From: Diphasiastrum complanatum
Taxonomy: Eukaryota; Streptophyta; Lycopodiopsida; Lycopodiales; Lycopodiaceae
NCBI GenBank assembly: GCA_029204225.1
Contig: CM055109.1
Span: forward strand, 44,767,054 to 44,827,053
DNA length: 60,000 nt
Reading direction: 5' to 3'
Below are positions 24,659 to 35,338 of this stretch, in pieces. Each line of letters begins with the position of its first letter. Position 1 is the stretch's first letter. The position numbers and the translations under genes are program-made. The notes beneath the pieces were generated by a model. It was given only the letters and a program-made list of their open reading frames with translations. It did not search any database and was not told the DNA's origin.

Positions 24659-24667
24659 AAGGGGGAG
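24659..24667 (+). other. copia-2 polypurine tract
   Basis: AAGGGGGAG directly before the 3' LTR start TGTTGGATTATG. Confidence 0.85.
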
Positions 24668-25633
24668 TGTTGGATTATGCTCTCACTAATTGACTAATCG
24701 ACATTTTAATCTTTGTCCAACTTTTATCCAGACCTGTAGTTTTCTTCGTGTTTCTACACAGTCTGCATAACTACTCAAAATGGCTCACAGTGACAGTTTA
24801 CGTTCATTTCTGCAAATAGACTATTTGCGACCAAAGTCACTAACTTGCATTAATGCATCAACAAGTAGTTTATGAGAAGTCCTAACTGGATGGATGCCAG
24901 CACATCACAGCCAACTGGATGAACACTTTTGACAACCTAATTGCTTAGTATAAATAGCTATTCATATTTCAACAATCTAAGAATCAAGCATCAGAATATA
25001 ATCAACATCTTATGATCAAGTATTGAATAGTTAGCTCTCTCTCTCTCTCTCTCAAGTCTTCGAGCTTGAACACTCATGAGCATTCTAGCTCACTTCTTAG
25101 AGTTGTTTAGAGATTGCTATTGCACTTATCGCTTATCAGCATTGCGCTTAAATGCAGACTTACATTTTAGCTGCTCAAAAATAGCTTAGAGTGCGCGGCT
25201 TCGATCTGCAACTTGTTGTACTCATTTACATTTGTTTCGCTTCCATACTGAATCAATACTATCTTCTTATTGCGTTCAGTTTCGTCTCAAAATATATGCG
25301 TTTCTGTAGTTCTTCGCGACTAATTATTTGTCTAGTGATTCGTGACTAATTATTTGTCAAAATGGTTCACGACAAATTATTTGTCTGACGTTTTGATGCT
25401 TAATGTTTGGCTACATAATCACTATGGTACTGATGATTTCAAAGTTAGTTACTATAAGATCGAACGTGATTTCTATCACTATTGTTTTGTTGGAAATTGA
25501 TAGGCGTAGTCATGCATGAAAAAAGAGGAAGATAGTTTATTCCGCTGCACACGATAAGTTCTAATTGTTCAAATACTTTTTCATTCGAGTTCGTTTCTTT
25601 TCAAGTTCAATCTACCTTTCACACACAAAAACA
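24668..25633 (+). repeat. copia-2 3' LTR
   Basis: About 966 bp, starts TGTTGGATTATG and ends CACACACAAAAACA next to the GAATA duplication. It includes a short (CT)n at 25,035-25,053. Its last 300 bp match both arms of the 5' palindrome. Confidence 0.88.
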
Positions 25634-25756
25634 GAATATGCTGTCTACAACATCCCAAAAGGATTCTAGATGAAATTTCTACATCCACTTTCTTAATTTC
25701 AAGTTTCAAGATGGTCCGGATTTGTAACGTAACATAGAGCAAGACAAATGAGTGTT

Positions 25757-25759
<3 letters not shown>

Positions 25760-25801
<42 letters not shown>
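25760..25801. repeat. (CT)n microsatellite
   Basis: About 21 CT units, within the decayed 3' part of the P450 region. Confidence 0.95.
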
Positions 25802-25802
<1 letters not shown>

Positions 25803-25803
<1 letters not shown>

Positions 25804-25935
25804 AACATTCAAAGTTTCATATTCTTTTGCTTCACATGCAGGTGTTCATCATGTTATGAATAACATGCGTAATAACATTGAGCATGTTTTTTTATTAAAA
25901 TCAGATTTTCTACAATGTTCTGACTTGACTTCTCT
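25803..25935 (+). repeat. Direct repeat, left copy
   Basis: CAACATTCAAAGTTTCATATTC.., then ..GGTGTTCATCATGTTATGAATAAC.., then a segment up to TTGACTT recurs at 27,040-27,240 in the same orientation, about 1.24 kb apart. It may reflect a local duplication or two members of a repeat family. Confidence 0.7.
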
Positions 25936-25939
25936 ATTG

Positions 25940-27039
25940 TGAGGATGATGCTTCATTCAACCTGGCTCGACTGTGGATAGATACTCGTGATTGCGATCAG
26001 ACGGGTGTGGATCAATACCAGGTCTATCTTTGTCCTATTTTTTCTGCGGCCATTGTACTATTGTCGTTGTTGTTGTTTGTGTTTGTGTACGGGATGTATC
26101 ATTTTCTTATATAAAAGATTTAGGGTTGAGTGATGTTTGTACTTAACAGAATCTGCATGTACCTTCGTATCTGAAATGCTCGATCTTGGCTCCCAGTAAT
26201 GACTCCCACGCCAATGAAAACGTTACATGTCGTGAAGCTAACTGAAGCCAATATATATATCTTGGTTGAAGGTCCAAATTGGTTCTCATGGATCGTTCAC
26301 TCCCAAAGTCAAATAACTTTTTTGCCATTGGTGTGGGTGTAAGTTTCATCCTGCCACATCGCATGAGCAATTCAACTTTTATTTTGCAGGAAGCAAGAGC
26401 CTGATTCAGGTCCAGGTAGCCGCGTGGGGGAGGCTTGCTTAAGGCCTGTCTGCATCTTCATGATTAATCTCAGATTCAGGAATTTTTGTCAATTGCTTTC
26501 ATGACTACCACAGATGCAGATGCTTCAAAATCTAATTTGTAGATTTACAAACACAGATTTGTGGACTCTAATTTCCAGCAAAGCGAATCCAGGCTTTCAC
26601 TTGGAAACTATCATTGCAAGCCTTTAAAAAGAGTTTCATATGTTTGCTTTTCTGTCTAGAAGTATGTAGAAAATGTGTTTTATAAACATAACAACAGAGT
26701 TTCAGAAATCGCTTTTCTCATAGGAAGTAGGAAACAAACTAAAAAAGTTGTTATGAACTTGCCTATTGCCCTAAAAAACGAGTTTCCTCTGCTTATGTTT
26801 TACACATATTGAAATAAGGTGATTTCAAGCCTTATGCTTTGCACCAAATTACAACTTCTGCATCACCCAACGACTTAAAGAAAGTAGTGAAACTGACTGG
26901 TATTACGCTATTGAAATCACCAACAGTTTTGCTTGATAACATGCTAAAAATGTTCCATAGTTATGCCATAAAATAGCTTTGTTTCGTAGCATAAAGAAAT
27001 GGGAAACAAATAGGTGATACATCCACTGACGAAATTCCA
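25940..27039. other. No further gene recognised between the direct repeats
   Basis: Apart from the weak P450 haem-region trace (about 26,265-26,345), only short frames and AT-rich DNA are seen. Confidence 0.4.
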
Positions 27040-27240
27040 TCAACATTCAAAAGTTTCATATTCTTTTGCTGATATCAGTTCACATGCAGGTGTTCATCAT
27101 GTTATGAATAACTTGCGTAATAACATCGAGCAAATTTTTTTATTATCATCACGTTCTAAATAACTTGCATAATAAATTGAGCATATTTTTTTATTATAAT
27201 CAGGTTTTCTTCGATATTTAGACTTGACTCGCTCTGTGAC
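27040..27240 (+). repeat. Direct repeat, right copy, with internal duplication
   Basis: Matches 25,803-25,935. In addition a segment of about 57 bp (ATAACTTGC.TAATAA..GAGCA followed by a T run) is tandemly doubled at about 27,105-27,215. An 18-bp insertion (about GATATCAGTT) separates the first block from the second relative to the left copy. Confidence 0.65.
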
Positions 27241-27393
27241 AATTATGTATGGAAAGAATGAGACACCACTACATATGTACTTCACGTTTCAATTGAATCA
27301 TGATTTTTTTTTGGTCAAATTAAAGATAATCCTTCTTAGTTGTTTTCAATAGGCTAAAGTAAACTTCAAATGAGTGTCAAGGCATTGATTTAT

Positions 27394-27410
27394 CACTACA
27401 AAAACGAGGA
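27394..27410 (+). other. CACTA-like terminus motif (uncertain)
   Basis: CACTACAAAAACGAGG resembles the end of CACTA transposons. No matching opposite end or 3-bp duplication was established, so this may be chance. Confidence 0.25.
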
Positions 27411-27431
27411 TGATATATTGATAAAAGACAA

Positions 27432-27600
27432 GTTATTAACCTTGCCATAACTTCCAGCACCAATTTGATTACTATCACTGAAGTTGTTTCTGGCCTTTTT
27501 GAGTTCTTTTTATGGGAACCATCGAGCACCCTTTAGGTTGGGAGAACTTCCACCGTCTTTACTGTCTGCTTCCCATGAAGTTGCAATATGGCAAACCAAA
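27432..27600 (-). pseudogene. Leucine-rich-repeat receptor kinase exon remnant
   Basis: The minus strand encodes, in one frame, SWEADS.., then LKGARWF, then KELKKARNNFS, then the glycine-rich ATP loop QIGAGSYGKV. This order (LKGARWFS, then an EELKKATNNFS-type block, then G-x-G-x-x-G-x-V) is typical of LRR receptor-like kinases of the VIII-1 type, just after the membrane segment. A TAA sits inside the WF..KEL block where Ser and one more residue are expected, so it is broken. The frame runs into GGCAAG|gttaat, a plausible donor. The extracellular repeats and the rest of the kinase were not seen nearby. Confidence 0.75.
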
Positions 27601-27685
27601 TAGTAAATCAGGTCAATTGAATTTTTGTTATTTGGTGTATTAGATAGTAACATCAAACAAATAAGATCTTGAATGTCAGATGGAG

Positions 27686-28275
27686 GGTTAAGGGCCTATG
27701 GCCAAGAGCCATGGGCCAATGGCTGAGGGTTAAGGCTAAGGGTCGAGGACTAAGGTTACAGGCCAAGGGCTAAGGCTAAGGCTAATGGTCGAGGGCTAAG
27801 AGCCGAGGCCTAAGGGCCAAGGGCTAGGGTTAAGGGCCAAAGCATAAGGACCACCTGCCAATGGCCAAGGGTTAAGATCTAAGGGCCACGAGCTAAGGGT
27901 TAAGGGCTAAGGGCTAAGGTTAAAGGCCAAGGGCTAAGGCTAAGAGCCGAGGGCTAAGGCTAAGGGCCAAGGGAGAAGGGCCAAGGGCCAAGGGCTAAGA
28001 GCCAAGGGCGAATTAAGGGCTAAGGGCTAAGGCTAAGGGCCAAGGGCTAAGGTTAAGGAACAAGGGCCTAGGGGCAAGGGTCAAGGGTTAAGGCTAAGGG
28101 CCAAGGTTTAAGGGCCAAGGGCTAAGGCTAAGAGCCAAGGGTTAAGGGTCAAGTGCTAAGGCTAACGCCCGAGGGCTAAGGACTAAGGGTTAAGGGCCAA
28201 GTGTGCCAACGGCTATGGGCTAAGGGCTACAGGCTAAGGGCCACTAGCTAAGGGCCAAGAGCTAAGGGCTAAGAT
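27686..28275 (+). repeat. Large degenerate heptamer array, GGCTAAG/GGCCAAG
   Basis: About 85 imperfect units of 6-7 bases, mainly GGCTAAG, GGCCAAG, GGTTAAG and GGCCGAG variants, run for about 590 bp. Stretches such as GGGTTAAGGGCTAAGGGCTAAG are near-perfect. The G-rich strand is plus. The unit length and G clustering recall, but do not equal, the plant telomere repeat TTTAGGG. The same family occurs at 11,437-11,656. Confidence 0.85.
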
Positions 28276-28397
28276 TTCATAATTTTGTTACAGTTTCATA
28301 ATTTTGCTACTTATACTTTTATTACAGTTTCATAATTTTGCTAATTATACTTTCAATAGCATTGCAAATCCTAACATAAAGTGTACTTTTTTTTTTT

Positions 28398-29119
28398 TTC
28401 AGGGTCACTACATGGGCTATTCAAGAGAAGATGTTCTAGTTGTTTTATTTATTCGGAAAGAGGTTGTTGCATTTGGAAATGTCTTAACTGTTGAATCAAA
28501 TGGAACAGGTTTTTTCAGAGAAGTTGGTACGGATAAAAGTGTGGTCTAATTTCAAAGGTGTTTAAAATGGATCGTCCCTTGCCATACCCTCATGGTGATT
28601 TTGATTGCCTAGAGACATTTACAACTGGCTAAAAGCATGGTTTGGTGGTACAACATGGACTGTCAAGGACACTACCTTTTTTGGGTAGAAATGCACTATG
28701 TCTTTTATTGGATGAGAGAGAGTAGGCCCACCACTTACTCCCCAATACTTCAAGAGGATAGGCCCATCATTACAAGGGACGCCTTCATTGTATTAACTCG
28801 TGGGTAGCATCTATCAAGCTCCCTCCCAAATCCCCAAAAAATGAAATGTACTACCAAAAGGTACAATAAAAAATGGATTCTTTTTTTTTTCTACCACCAA
28901 ACCATGTTTCTAGGCAATCATATTTCCATCGATGTCATTGCAAAAAAGATCTTGTGGAATAATGTAGATATTGTCAACATGAATGAACTCATTCTTGCCA
29001 ATTGTCCATTAAACAACATTGATGACGTTGTTGATTGTATGGATTTTCAAGGGGTAGTAGTTTGCACTGCTAAATTCAAAGGCTACTATCCCAGTGAAAA
29101 AAATTTGCTTGTTATCTGA
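28398..29119 (+). pseudogene. Plant transposon-gene remnant (CACTA-associated C-terminal type)
   Basis: After a long polypyrimidine tract and acceptor (tttttttttttttcag|GGTC near 28,402) a frame encodes about 50 residues ending at 28,549. The next frame carries a VFKMDRPLPYPHGDF-like segment. The pattern (V-V-A-x-G-x-V, then a basic/aromatic block, then LP.P.GD) recalls the C-terminal domain found in proteins of plant CACTA elements. A third block (28,841-29,119) is unrecognised. Frames are not continuous. The assignment is tentative. Confidence 0.4.
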
Positions 29120-29589
29120 AGTCTTCAATGACAACAGAAGGAAATATTGCGAATGCCATGGCAGATGATGGAGTCCCTTTCTACACACAAAACCAAACAA
29201 TGATTTGGTGTTTGTCTAAACTATCTTTGCACTCTAAATAGAGAAAATACGTATCATTTACTGAATCATTAAGTGAGTTCTTTACTTATTAGTCTAATGG
29301 TTTAAATAGGAGCAACATCAAGAAAATGTTGGGCCATCCTTGTGGTTCAGCATCCTTGGATATCTTAATAGGAATCAAAGTAATATGTCAAGATTAGTGT
29401 ATAACTCATATATCTTAACATAGGTCGAGGATGTGGTTACTCGTAATATATATGCATCAGCGTACAACTCGGATATTCTTATAGGTGTGGAGGATGTTGG
29501 AGAGGTTGTTGATAACAACATAAATAAAAGACATAATTTGAAATCGGCAGTCAAACAAAGCATACACCAAATTCGTCAATTTTGGCAGG

Positions 29590-30095
29590 TGCAAATGCAT
29601 CCACCACCCGACGTAATTTAGATTTTTCGGAATTCGATTTCGATGAACATGATTACACAAGCAATATATTACATGATGCTAATATGACAAATGATCCTAC
29701 AAGATCAAGATGGTCACAAGCAGATGAAGTTTTTGAAGATCTACAAAGAGAGCCTTAAGTATGTCCAACATCCTTTGGAACTCCTCAGAGTTTCAAAAGA
29801 AAACGTGTGCTTGCTTATGTTGTACCAAAAAAGGCAGAATATGTTTTATCGTCAGAAAATATAAGGATAACGTTGATCCAACCATGTTGTAGTAAGTTGT
29901 GCATTCGACAAATCACCTACAAAGAATGTGAAGACTTGCGACTAGGTGTGTGGAGAACTGACAAGCATAATTAGTTATTGCAGATGTTCAAATGTTTTTT
30001 TCATAGACGAGAAATGTCAAACACAATGTTTGATATTTTGGAGGAACCCAAATTGCGCTTCAAACCTACGTTGGATGTAAAGCTGTATGCATAAA
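29590..30095 (+). pseudogene. Unrecognised acidic/Cys-containing reading frame, broken
   Basis: A frame through about 29,612-30,093 encodes an acidic N-terminal block (FSEFDFDEHDY), a basic FKRKRV stretch, then IQPCCSKLCIRQITYKEC and a Leu-rich block ending in LEEPKLRFKP. It is interrupted by TAA at about 29,756, TAG near 29,973 and a final TAA. The C-C-x-x-x-C cluster suggests a metal-binding N-terminal domain of a transposon protein, but I cannot name it. Confidence 0.35.
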
Positions 30096-30299
30096 AGCAT
30101 ATCAGAATCTATTGAGAATCTCTCGTGGATTTTTGGCAGGTAATTGTTGAGGCACGTTATTCCATTGTGTACAAGTTTCATGGAAACACCAGCACATTTG
30201 AGCAACATGGACATTGTTCACAAGGGATGGCCATAATGCATGCGATTTTGGAAAAGCACATATTGCCTCAACCACATCTACAACATCAATCAAAAAATG

Positions 30300-31100
30300 A
30301 CGTTGTTATTTGCGAACATTAGCTACTGCTTGAAGGCAGGGTTTGAAGAATTCCCTCGATGCGTGCACTACTAATAACTAAGTAGGCGAACATAATGATC
30401 AAATTAAGTTTAGAGCTAAATGCGTGATGATAGCGGAAGCAAGAGCAGACTATCAGACAAAGGAATTAAAAGGTCAGATAGAGAGCAAAAAACATTGCAA
30501 ATGTTGACAGAACCTGAACACAGAACTAGACAACACTTTATTCAGATTGATTGTAATGAAATACAAGTCAGTGATGCAGGTGAGCACAAGATAATAGCGG
30601 GCAAAACCGCGTTCCCTCACAGACCTAACTACAAACTATAAAAGCTATGAGCTTATTGTTGACGATCCGTTTAAAGAGGAGAATCAATGCATGAGAGCAT
30701 CTACTGTGTCTGTCTCATCGGATTCAATAATCCGTGTTCTTGATCATTGATCAATTGCATGTTGCTTATTAAATGATCTATATGCTATTTACATTTATGC
30801 AGATGAGTGTACAAGAGATGGTGTGGAGCCGTTGTGCTGTCAGGAAAAAGATCGTGGTTGTTGTCATTGTCAAGTTGGTTACGCAGTACAAAGGATGAGC
30901 GTGAGGAGGCCGATAAGTCGGGCTTCCCCGATATGTCATCCAGGTTGGGTCTACCCCATAGTTCGTCCATATATGTCGACCATCTTCACTTACTCGTCTT
31001 TAGTAGTTGAGTTGCGTGACAATGCAAGTAAATATGCAGCAATGAATGGAACTAGATTAACATGGGATTTAGGAGAGTAAAAGAGAGGAGATAAATCCAA
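30300..31100. other. No gene recognised
   Basis: Short frames on both strands (up to 85 codons), with no motif I can assign. Confidence 0.45.
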
Positions 31101-31104
31101 CAAG

Positions 31105-31615
31105 ACAAGCCTAACTTTGTGTTTCTACTTCAAAAGTGTTTCTATGGGCTTAAGCAAATACTAAGGAGTTGGTATGCTAGGCAAATCTCCCAAAATTTTA
31201 TTATAAGTGAGTATAATCATTCACTCACTTTAGGATGAATGATAATGATGGAACTATCTTCTTGATTTATGTAGATGACATTGACTGTGGTAATAAGCAA
31301 GATATAGTTGATATCAAGATGGCTCGCAAGGAAGAATTTGAGATCCAAGATCTTGGATTACTTCACTATATCTTAGGAATAAAAGTGAGTAGGACTTCTA
31401 GATCTACTTTCATTTGTCAAGAGAAATATTCTAATTCTATTTTTTAAAGGTTTTGTATGAATGATTGCAAAGTTGTTTTTACACCTATGGAACCTAATGT
31501 AAAGCTAACTATAAGAAATAAGAAAGATCCTTCAAGGGCATTACTCTCTATAGAAGGCTAGTAGGAACTCTCATTTGGCTAACCATGGCACAAGACTTGA
31601 TCTAAGCTATTGGTG

Positions 31616-31707
<92 letters not shown>

Positions 31708-32034
31708 CAATTGAATCATGACAAGAAAGAAACTCGCAAAACTCGCAAAAAATTTACTCGCAAAATGTCAAAACCTGATTTTAAGAAAATTTCAATAACC
31801 TTTCAATTACAACCTTTCAGCCCAAATTTTGGCCAACAGCTCAACTTTTGATGCGAGGAGCAAGCATTGAGGTTACTCATCATTTTGTGATGTCAAGTGT
31901 TGGCAAAGGAGGAGGTGGAGGTTCAACATGTTTCTTCAAAGGAGTGTGTGGCTAATATCTTCACCCAAATCATTTGGAAAAGATATGTTTATGAGGTTAT
32001 ATTAAAATAGAAAATCTAGTTGAAGAGGGAGGGT
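31105..32034 (+). pseudogene. copia-4 reverse transcriptase and 3' end remnant
   Basis: The plus strand encodes FYGLKQILRSWYAR, then FLIYVDDI, then LGLLHYILGIKVSR, then a P-M-E-P-N-V-K-L block. These are the end of a copia reverse transcriptase, with YVDD kept. At about 31,618 the sequence turns into a CA/TA microsatellite. After a gap it resumes at about 31,905 with VQHVSSKECVANIFTQ, the end of a copia RNase H. It runs into a purine tract GAAGAGGGAGGG (32,022-32,033) and an LTR-like start. Most of RNase H and everything upstream is missing. Confidence 0.8.
31619..31702. repeat. (CA)n(TA)n compound microsatellite
   Basis: About 21 AC units then about 21 AT units, inside the copia-4 remnant. 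Confidence 0.95.
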
Positions 32035-32620
32035 GAAATTTGTTAACTAGTATTAGTTTATTTTGCTTGTTGGAGGCCTAATTGAGAACAAACTTGTAAA
32101 TGGACTTCATCATGGTTTTTCCACACATAACATCAAAGTACATGACTATTTTTAGTTGGACCCCAGATAATTTGTTGTACATACAAATACTTCATTTTTA
32201 AAGTTGATTGACAATTTTGGCCAATATAGCTAGTTTAGGCCAAGTGGTAGCTAGGTCAGAAAAAATGACTCGCTGAGAGAGGAGAGTGAGTCATCACTTC
32301 TAGCTATGAATAGCTTAAAATGCATGGAGAAAGTAGAACTATTGTCTATTTGCATTTGTGAACAATATTATCTTCATATATTTGGTTCTCTTCTACATTT
32401 GTGTAGATGTTAGGTTGTATGCTTGGTAGATCTCTATTTTGATGATGCTATAGTATGGCATGTTTACAGAGGTTTAGGATCAAATCTCAGCATGTGTTGA
32501 TTAGGTTTTGGTTCTGGTAAGTGATTTTGATCAAACTAGTGGGCTAGTGATTTTGATCAAGCTAGTGAGCTAGTGTAGATATTGCCTAACATAAAAGGAG
32601 GTGATTGTTAATGCAACTAT
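32034..32620 (+). repeat. copia-4 3' LTR (right edge not fixed)
   Basis: It begins after the purine tract, at TGAAATTTG (32,034) or TGTTAACTAG (32,041). No second copy is in the window, so the end is a guess. TATA-like ATATATTTGG and a doubled AGTGATTTTGATCAA.CTAGTG segment (about 32,519-32,575) lie inside or near it. Confidence 0.45.
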
Positions 32621-33015
32621 TCTTGGCCTAGATCTACATTTAGGATCATTTTAGGATCTTAAAATTTCACATTTTCTCATTTCCTAAAATTTACATCAAG
32701 TGGCCCAATTCGCATTATGCAAGCGCTATAAAAAATACCAAGTGGCATTTTCTAGAGTTGCCTACGAGACATCTCAACATTTTTTTCGTTTTTTTTCTCA
32801 ACAAATGTCAATCGACATGTCATTTTCCCCAAGCAAACAGTCGTTGTAGTTTTCGTAATGCATAGAGGTTTTGTTTTTCTTGTTGCATATCAGTTCTATT
32901 TTTTCTACATTTCAGTTTTTGTTTTTGGCATATCTATTAAGAATTTAATGAAATGATATGTTTGACATAGTTAGCTAGATAGGTAGTCATATAGATAGAG
33001 AGACAGTCATCATAT

Positions 33016-33148
<133 letters not shown>

Positions 33149-33445
33149 TTAGTTCAAGTCTAAGTAGGATTGTTAAGAGGAGCATCCTCCACCAAATCAA
33201 CATAATTGAACGTAGAAGATCATAAGTAGCTGCTAAGGCAAACAATTGTGGACAATCATCAAGCGTACTTGGTATCTAACAAGAGCGTGCAATCAGTGAT
33301 AATGTATTATGGAAGGAGCCAGACATAGGCCATTCTGCCCGGTAAGGATTTCCAAAAAAAATTGGGCGAAGTCCAAAGGGGCCGAGTCTAAATTGTTTTG
33401 TAAAGCCAACCCGAGCATAATGGCCTGTGCCTAGTCTCCTTCCAT

Positions 33446-33658
33446 CGCGTAATGGATATTTTGAAAATTTCTACATGCTCATTATGATGCATAATGAGCA
33501 GTTGGACTTTTTTTAGCCACTCGAAAGCTGTCAGGTGGCAGTCTGGCACCTGACGCGCAAGCTAGAATGGGTGTCAGATTTTTTTAAAAAAAAATTAGTG
33601 ACATATTATGCTTTTTGAGCTAAAAAATGGGCAGAATATGCACAAATTATCCATTGCG
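33446..33658. repeat. MITE-like element, copy A
   Basis: About 213 bp bounded by inverted ends CGCGTAATGGATA..TATCCATTGCG. It contains GTGGCAGTCTGG, TAGAATGGGTGTCAGA and TTAGTGACATATTATGC segments shared with copy B at 37,837-38,072. It is non-coding. Confidence 0.7.
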
Positions 33659-33864
33659 TATGAATGTAAAGTCTTGCAGGTTCAAAACAAAGTACTTAGT
33701 GTACAAAGTAAATGAAAATTATCTTTTCCAGGACTCTTGTAGTTATTGTTAAAATAGTGGCTGATATACTGACCGTATAGAGAAAGAAAGTCCAGGTTAT
33801 GACCAAAATAAGGTGGGTGAAGGTCCTCGGTATCTTAGACTTAAAAGTAGAGGCTACATTACAT

Positions 33865-33888
33865 TGTGTGTGTGTGTGTGTGTGTGTG

Positions 33889-33961
<73 letters not shown>
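33865..33961. repeat. (GT)n(GA)n compound microsatellite
   Basis: About 12 GT units, a short TTT join, then about 35 GA units. Confidence 0.95.
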
Positions 33962-33964
<3 letters not shown>

Positions 33965-34429
33965 GAAATAGAACTCTCTCATTGTTATTTTTCCTCTAGT
34001 AGTTCTTTGTGAAATAGTATAGATAGCACTATGTTAACAAGTTTCGTTGGTGCTCTTAACTTTTATAGATCTTATTCTGCTTCATGACTATCAAGTAGCA
34101 AAGTTCAGATCGTAATTAAATTTTGAATCAATGGTGAATTATACTAATGTATAAAAACTAAATCCTAGTTCTCTCTTCAATTTCAACATCGTAAATTCAC
34201 TTGTTACATTTTTATGAAGGAAATGGCGCCTCCCGCAACATAATTTTTGGACAAAAAAGATTTCATAGCAAAAACAAAATTTACATGCACCTTCCGCTTC
34301 AAAGGTGTGAGCAAAAAAAAATTACAAAAATGCGTTACATGGAAGGTTCCCATGTAAGGGCCTTCCTCCTTGGCTACGAGGGTACACTTCCCAGTAGTAA
34401 CCGTCTTGGCCCCATAATGTGGCCGCCTC

Positions 34430-34627
34430 TTTCCATGCAACCCGTTCACCTGGACTTCATGTTTTCATGAGGGTGAGGGTGAACGGGTCACCCATTCTCT
34501 CTAGGACCTAATTTCTCTTAAATATACAACCTCGCTCACTGGTTCAGCAACCCGTGCTATTAAAAAACTTCACCACCATTGTTGTTGGAAAAGTTCACCA
34601 TGTTCGAGTGAACTTGTTGCATGGAAA
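34430..34627. repeat. Inverted-repeat element of about 198 bp
   Basis: The left end TTTCCATGCAACCCGTTCAC and the right end (read on the minus strand) TTTCCATGCAACAAGTTCAC form arms of about 25 bp with few mismatches. No coding content. MITE-like. Confidence 0.65.
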
Positions 34628-34644
34628 CAGGCCATTAGGCAGTA

Positions 34645-35338
34645 GTAAAGCACTGTATCAAAATTTTCAGTGGATTTGAGAGTCTCCTTACCTGGCAGAA
34701 TCTGATACTTCTATATAGCAGGGCGTTACACAAAAAAACCAAGGACAAACAGTTTCACCATAGAGGTAAATCATCAAAAAAGTTTTCATTTGTAAAAACA
34801 TGTTACTTAATGTAGTAAAATCTATTAACATGCTATAAAAATCTACTTCGTGTAGGAAGGAAATGTAATCTAGGCAGTCGATCAATGTGCAAGATCAATG
34901 TGCAAAAGTGAATCAGCCGAGTGAAAATTGGGCAAAAGTGAATCAGTCGAGAGGCAGTTAGGTAAAATTAGCAGTGGCAGGAGTCAAGGAAAAAAGAGGT
35001 AAATTTTGTGGGGGGGGGAAAGGTCCCCTTCCAAGGCCCTTCCGCCCAGGAAGGGGATTCCGCCGAGGGCGGTAGCCCGAGGCGGACGCCCCTTCCTTGG
35101 GCGGAAGGGCCGCGGAAGGAGACCTTCCTCCGCGTGAAATCAGGTCCGAGGTTTGCAAATGTTATGTAAATCTTGCAGTTCTGATCAGAATGTTATGTAA
35201 ATTCTACAATTTTGTGCGTTCTAAGCAGAATGTTATGTAATTCATTTATGCAAAACAATTTACAGATTTTCCGTCACGTGAGGTGCCACTAAATCCTTTG
35301 TTAAACCAAGGAACTGATTTCATGGTACAGTGCTTTAC
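34645..35338. repeat. Inverted-repeat element containing a GC-rich hairpin
   Basis: The 16-bp ends GTAAAGCACTGTATCA and TGGTACAGTGCTTTAC are inverted copies with one mismatch. Inside, 35,019-35,126 is a strong GC-rich palindrome with arms of about 40 bp (AAGGTCCCCTTCC.. against ..GGAAGGAGACCTT). After it, three copies of AATGTTATGTAA (35,156-35,235) lie in tandem with variable spacers. A second GC-rich stretch with small hairpins (35,338-35,405) abuts the right end. Confidence 0.65.

Larger units (their letters stand above)
19901..25633 (+). mobile_element. Decayed Ty1/copia retrotransposon (copia-2) inside the P450
   Basis: The 5.7-kb element is flanked by the target duplication GAATA (19,896-19,900 and 25,634-25,638) and interrupts a P450 exon. 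The 3' LTR (24,668-25,633) is about 966 bp. The left end is not a normal LTR: 19,901-20,444 is a palindrome made from two opposed copies of the LTR's last part. The primer-binding site, Gag, protease, integrase, reverse transcriptase, RNase H and polypurine tract follow in order but are riddled with stops. A fragment of the same LTR family lies at 58,551-59,068. Confidence 0.92.
19284..26400 (+). pseudogene. Cytochrome P450 pseudogene (CYP85 clan, CYP716-like), split by copia-2
   Basis: P450 mono-oxygenases use haem and an NADPH reductase partner at the ER. An exon at about 19,285-19,622 encodes LPIDLPW.., a helix rich in charged residues, and the oxygen-binding I-helix motif AHESTT. It ends at a donor (AAAG|gtattt). 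A one-base loss near 19,600 throws the frame into a stop. The next exon starts at 19,750 (cgcag|AGCAATTGG) and restores an E-Q-L-E start, then NWED and the K-helix E-x-x-R (EMLR). It holds an in-frame TAG and a further TAA. The exon is interrupted at 19,900 by copia-2 and resumes at 25,639 with an A-V-Y-N-I-P-K-G block, then stops. A weak haem-region trace (EGPNWFS.., TFLP..) lies near 26,265-26,345. The 5' part was not found. Confidence 0.85.

Noticed and set aside
11437-28275. CRISPR-like arrays or true telomere repeats
   Set aside because: The heptamer arrays have no fixed repeat/spacer structure, and the unit is not TTTAGGG; this is plant DNA.
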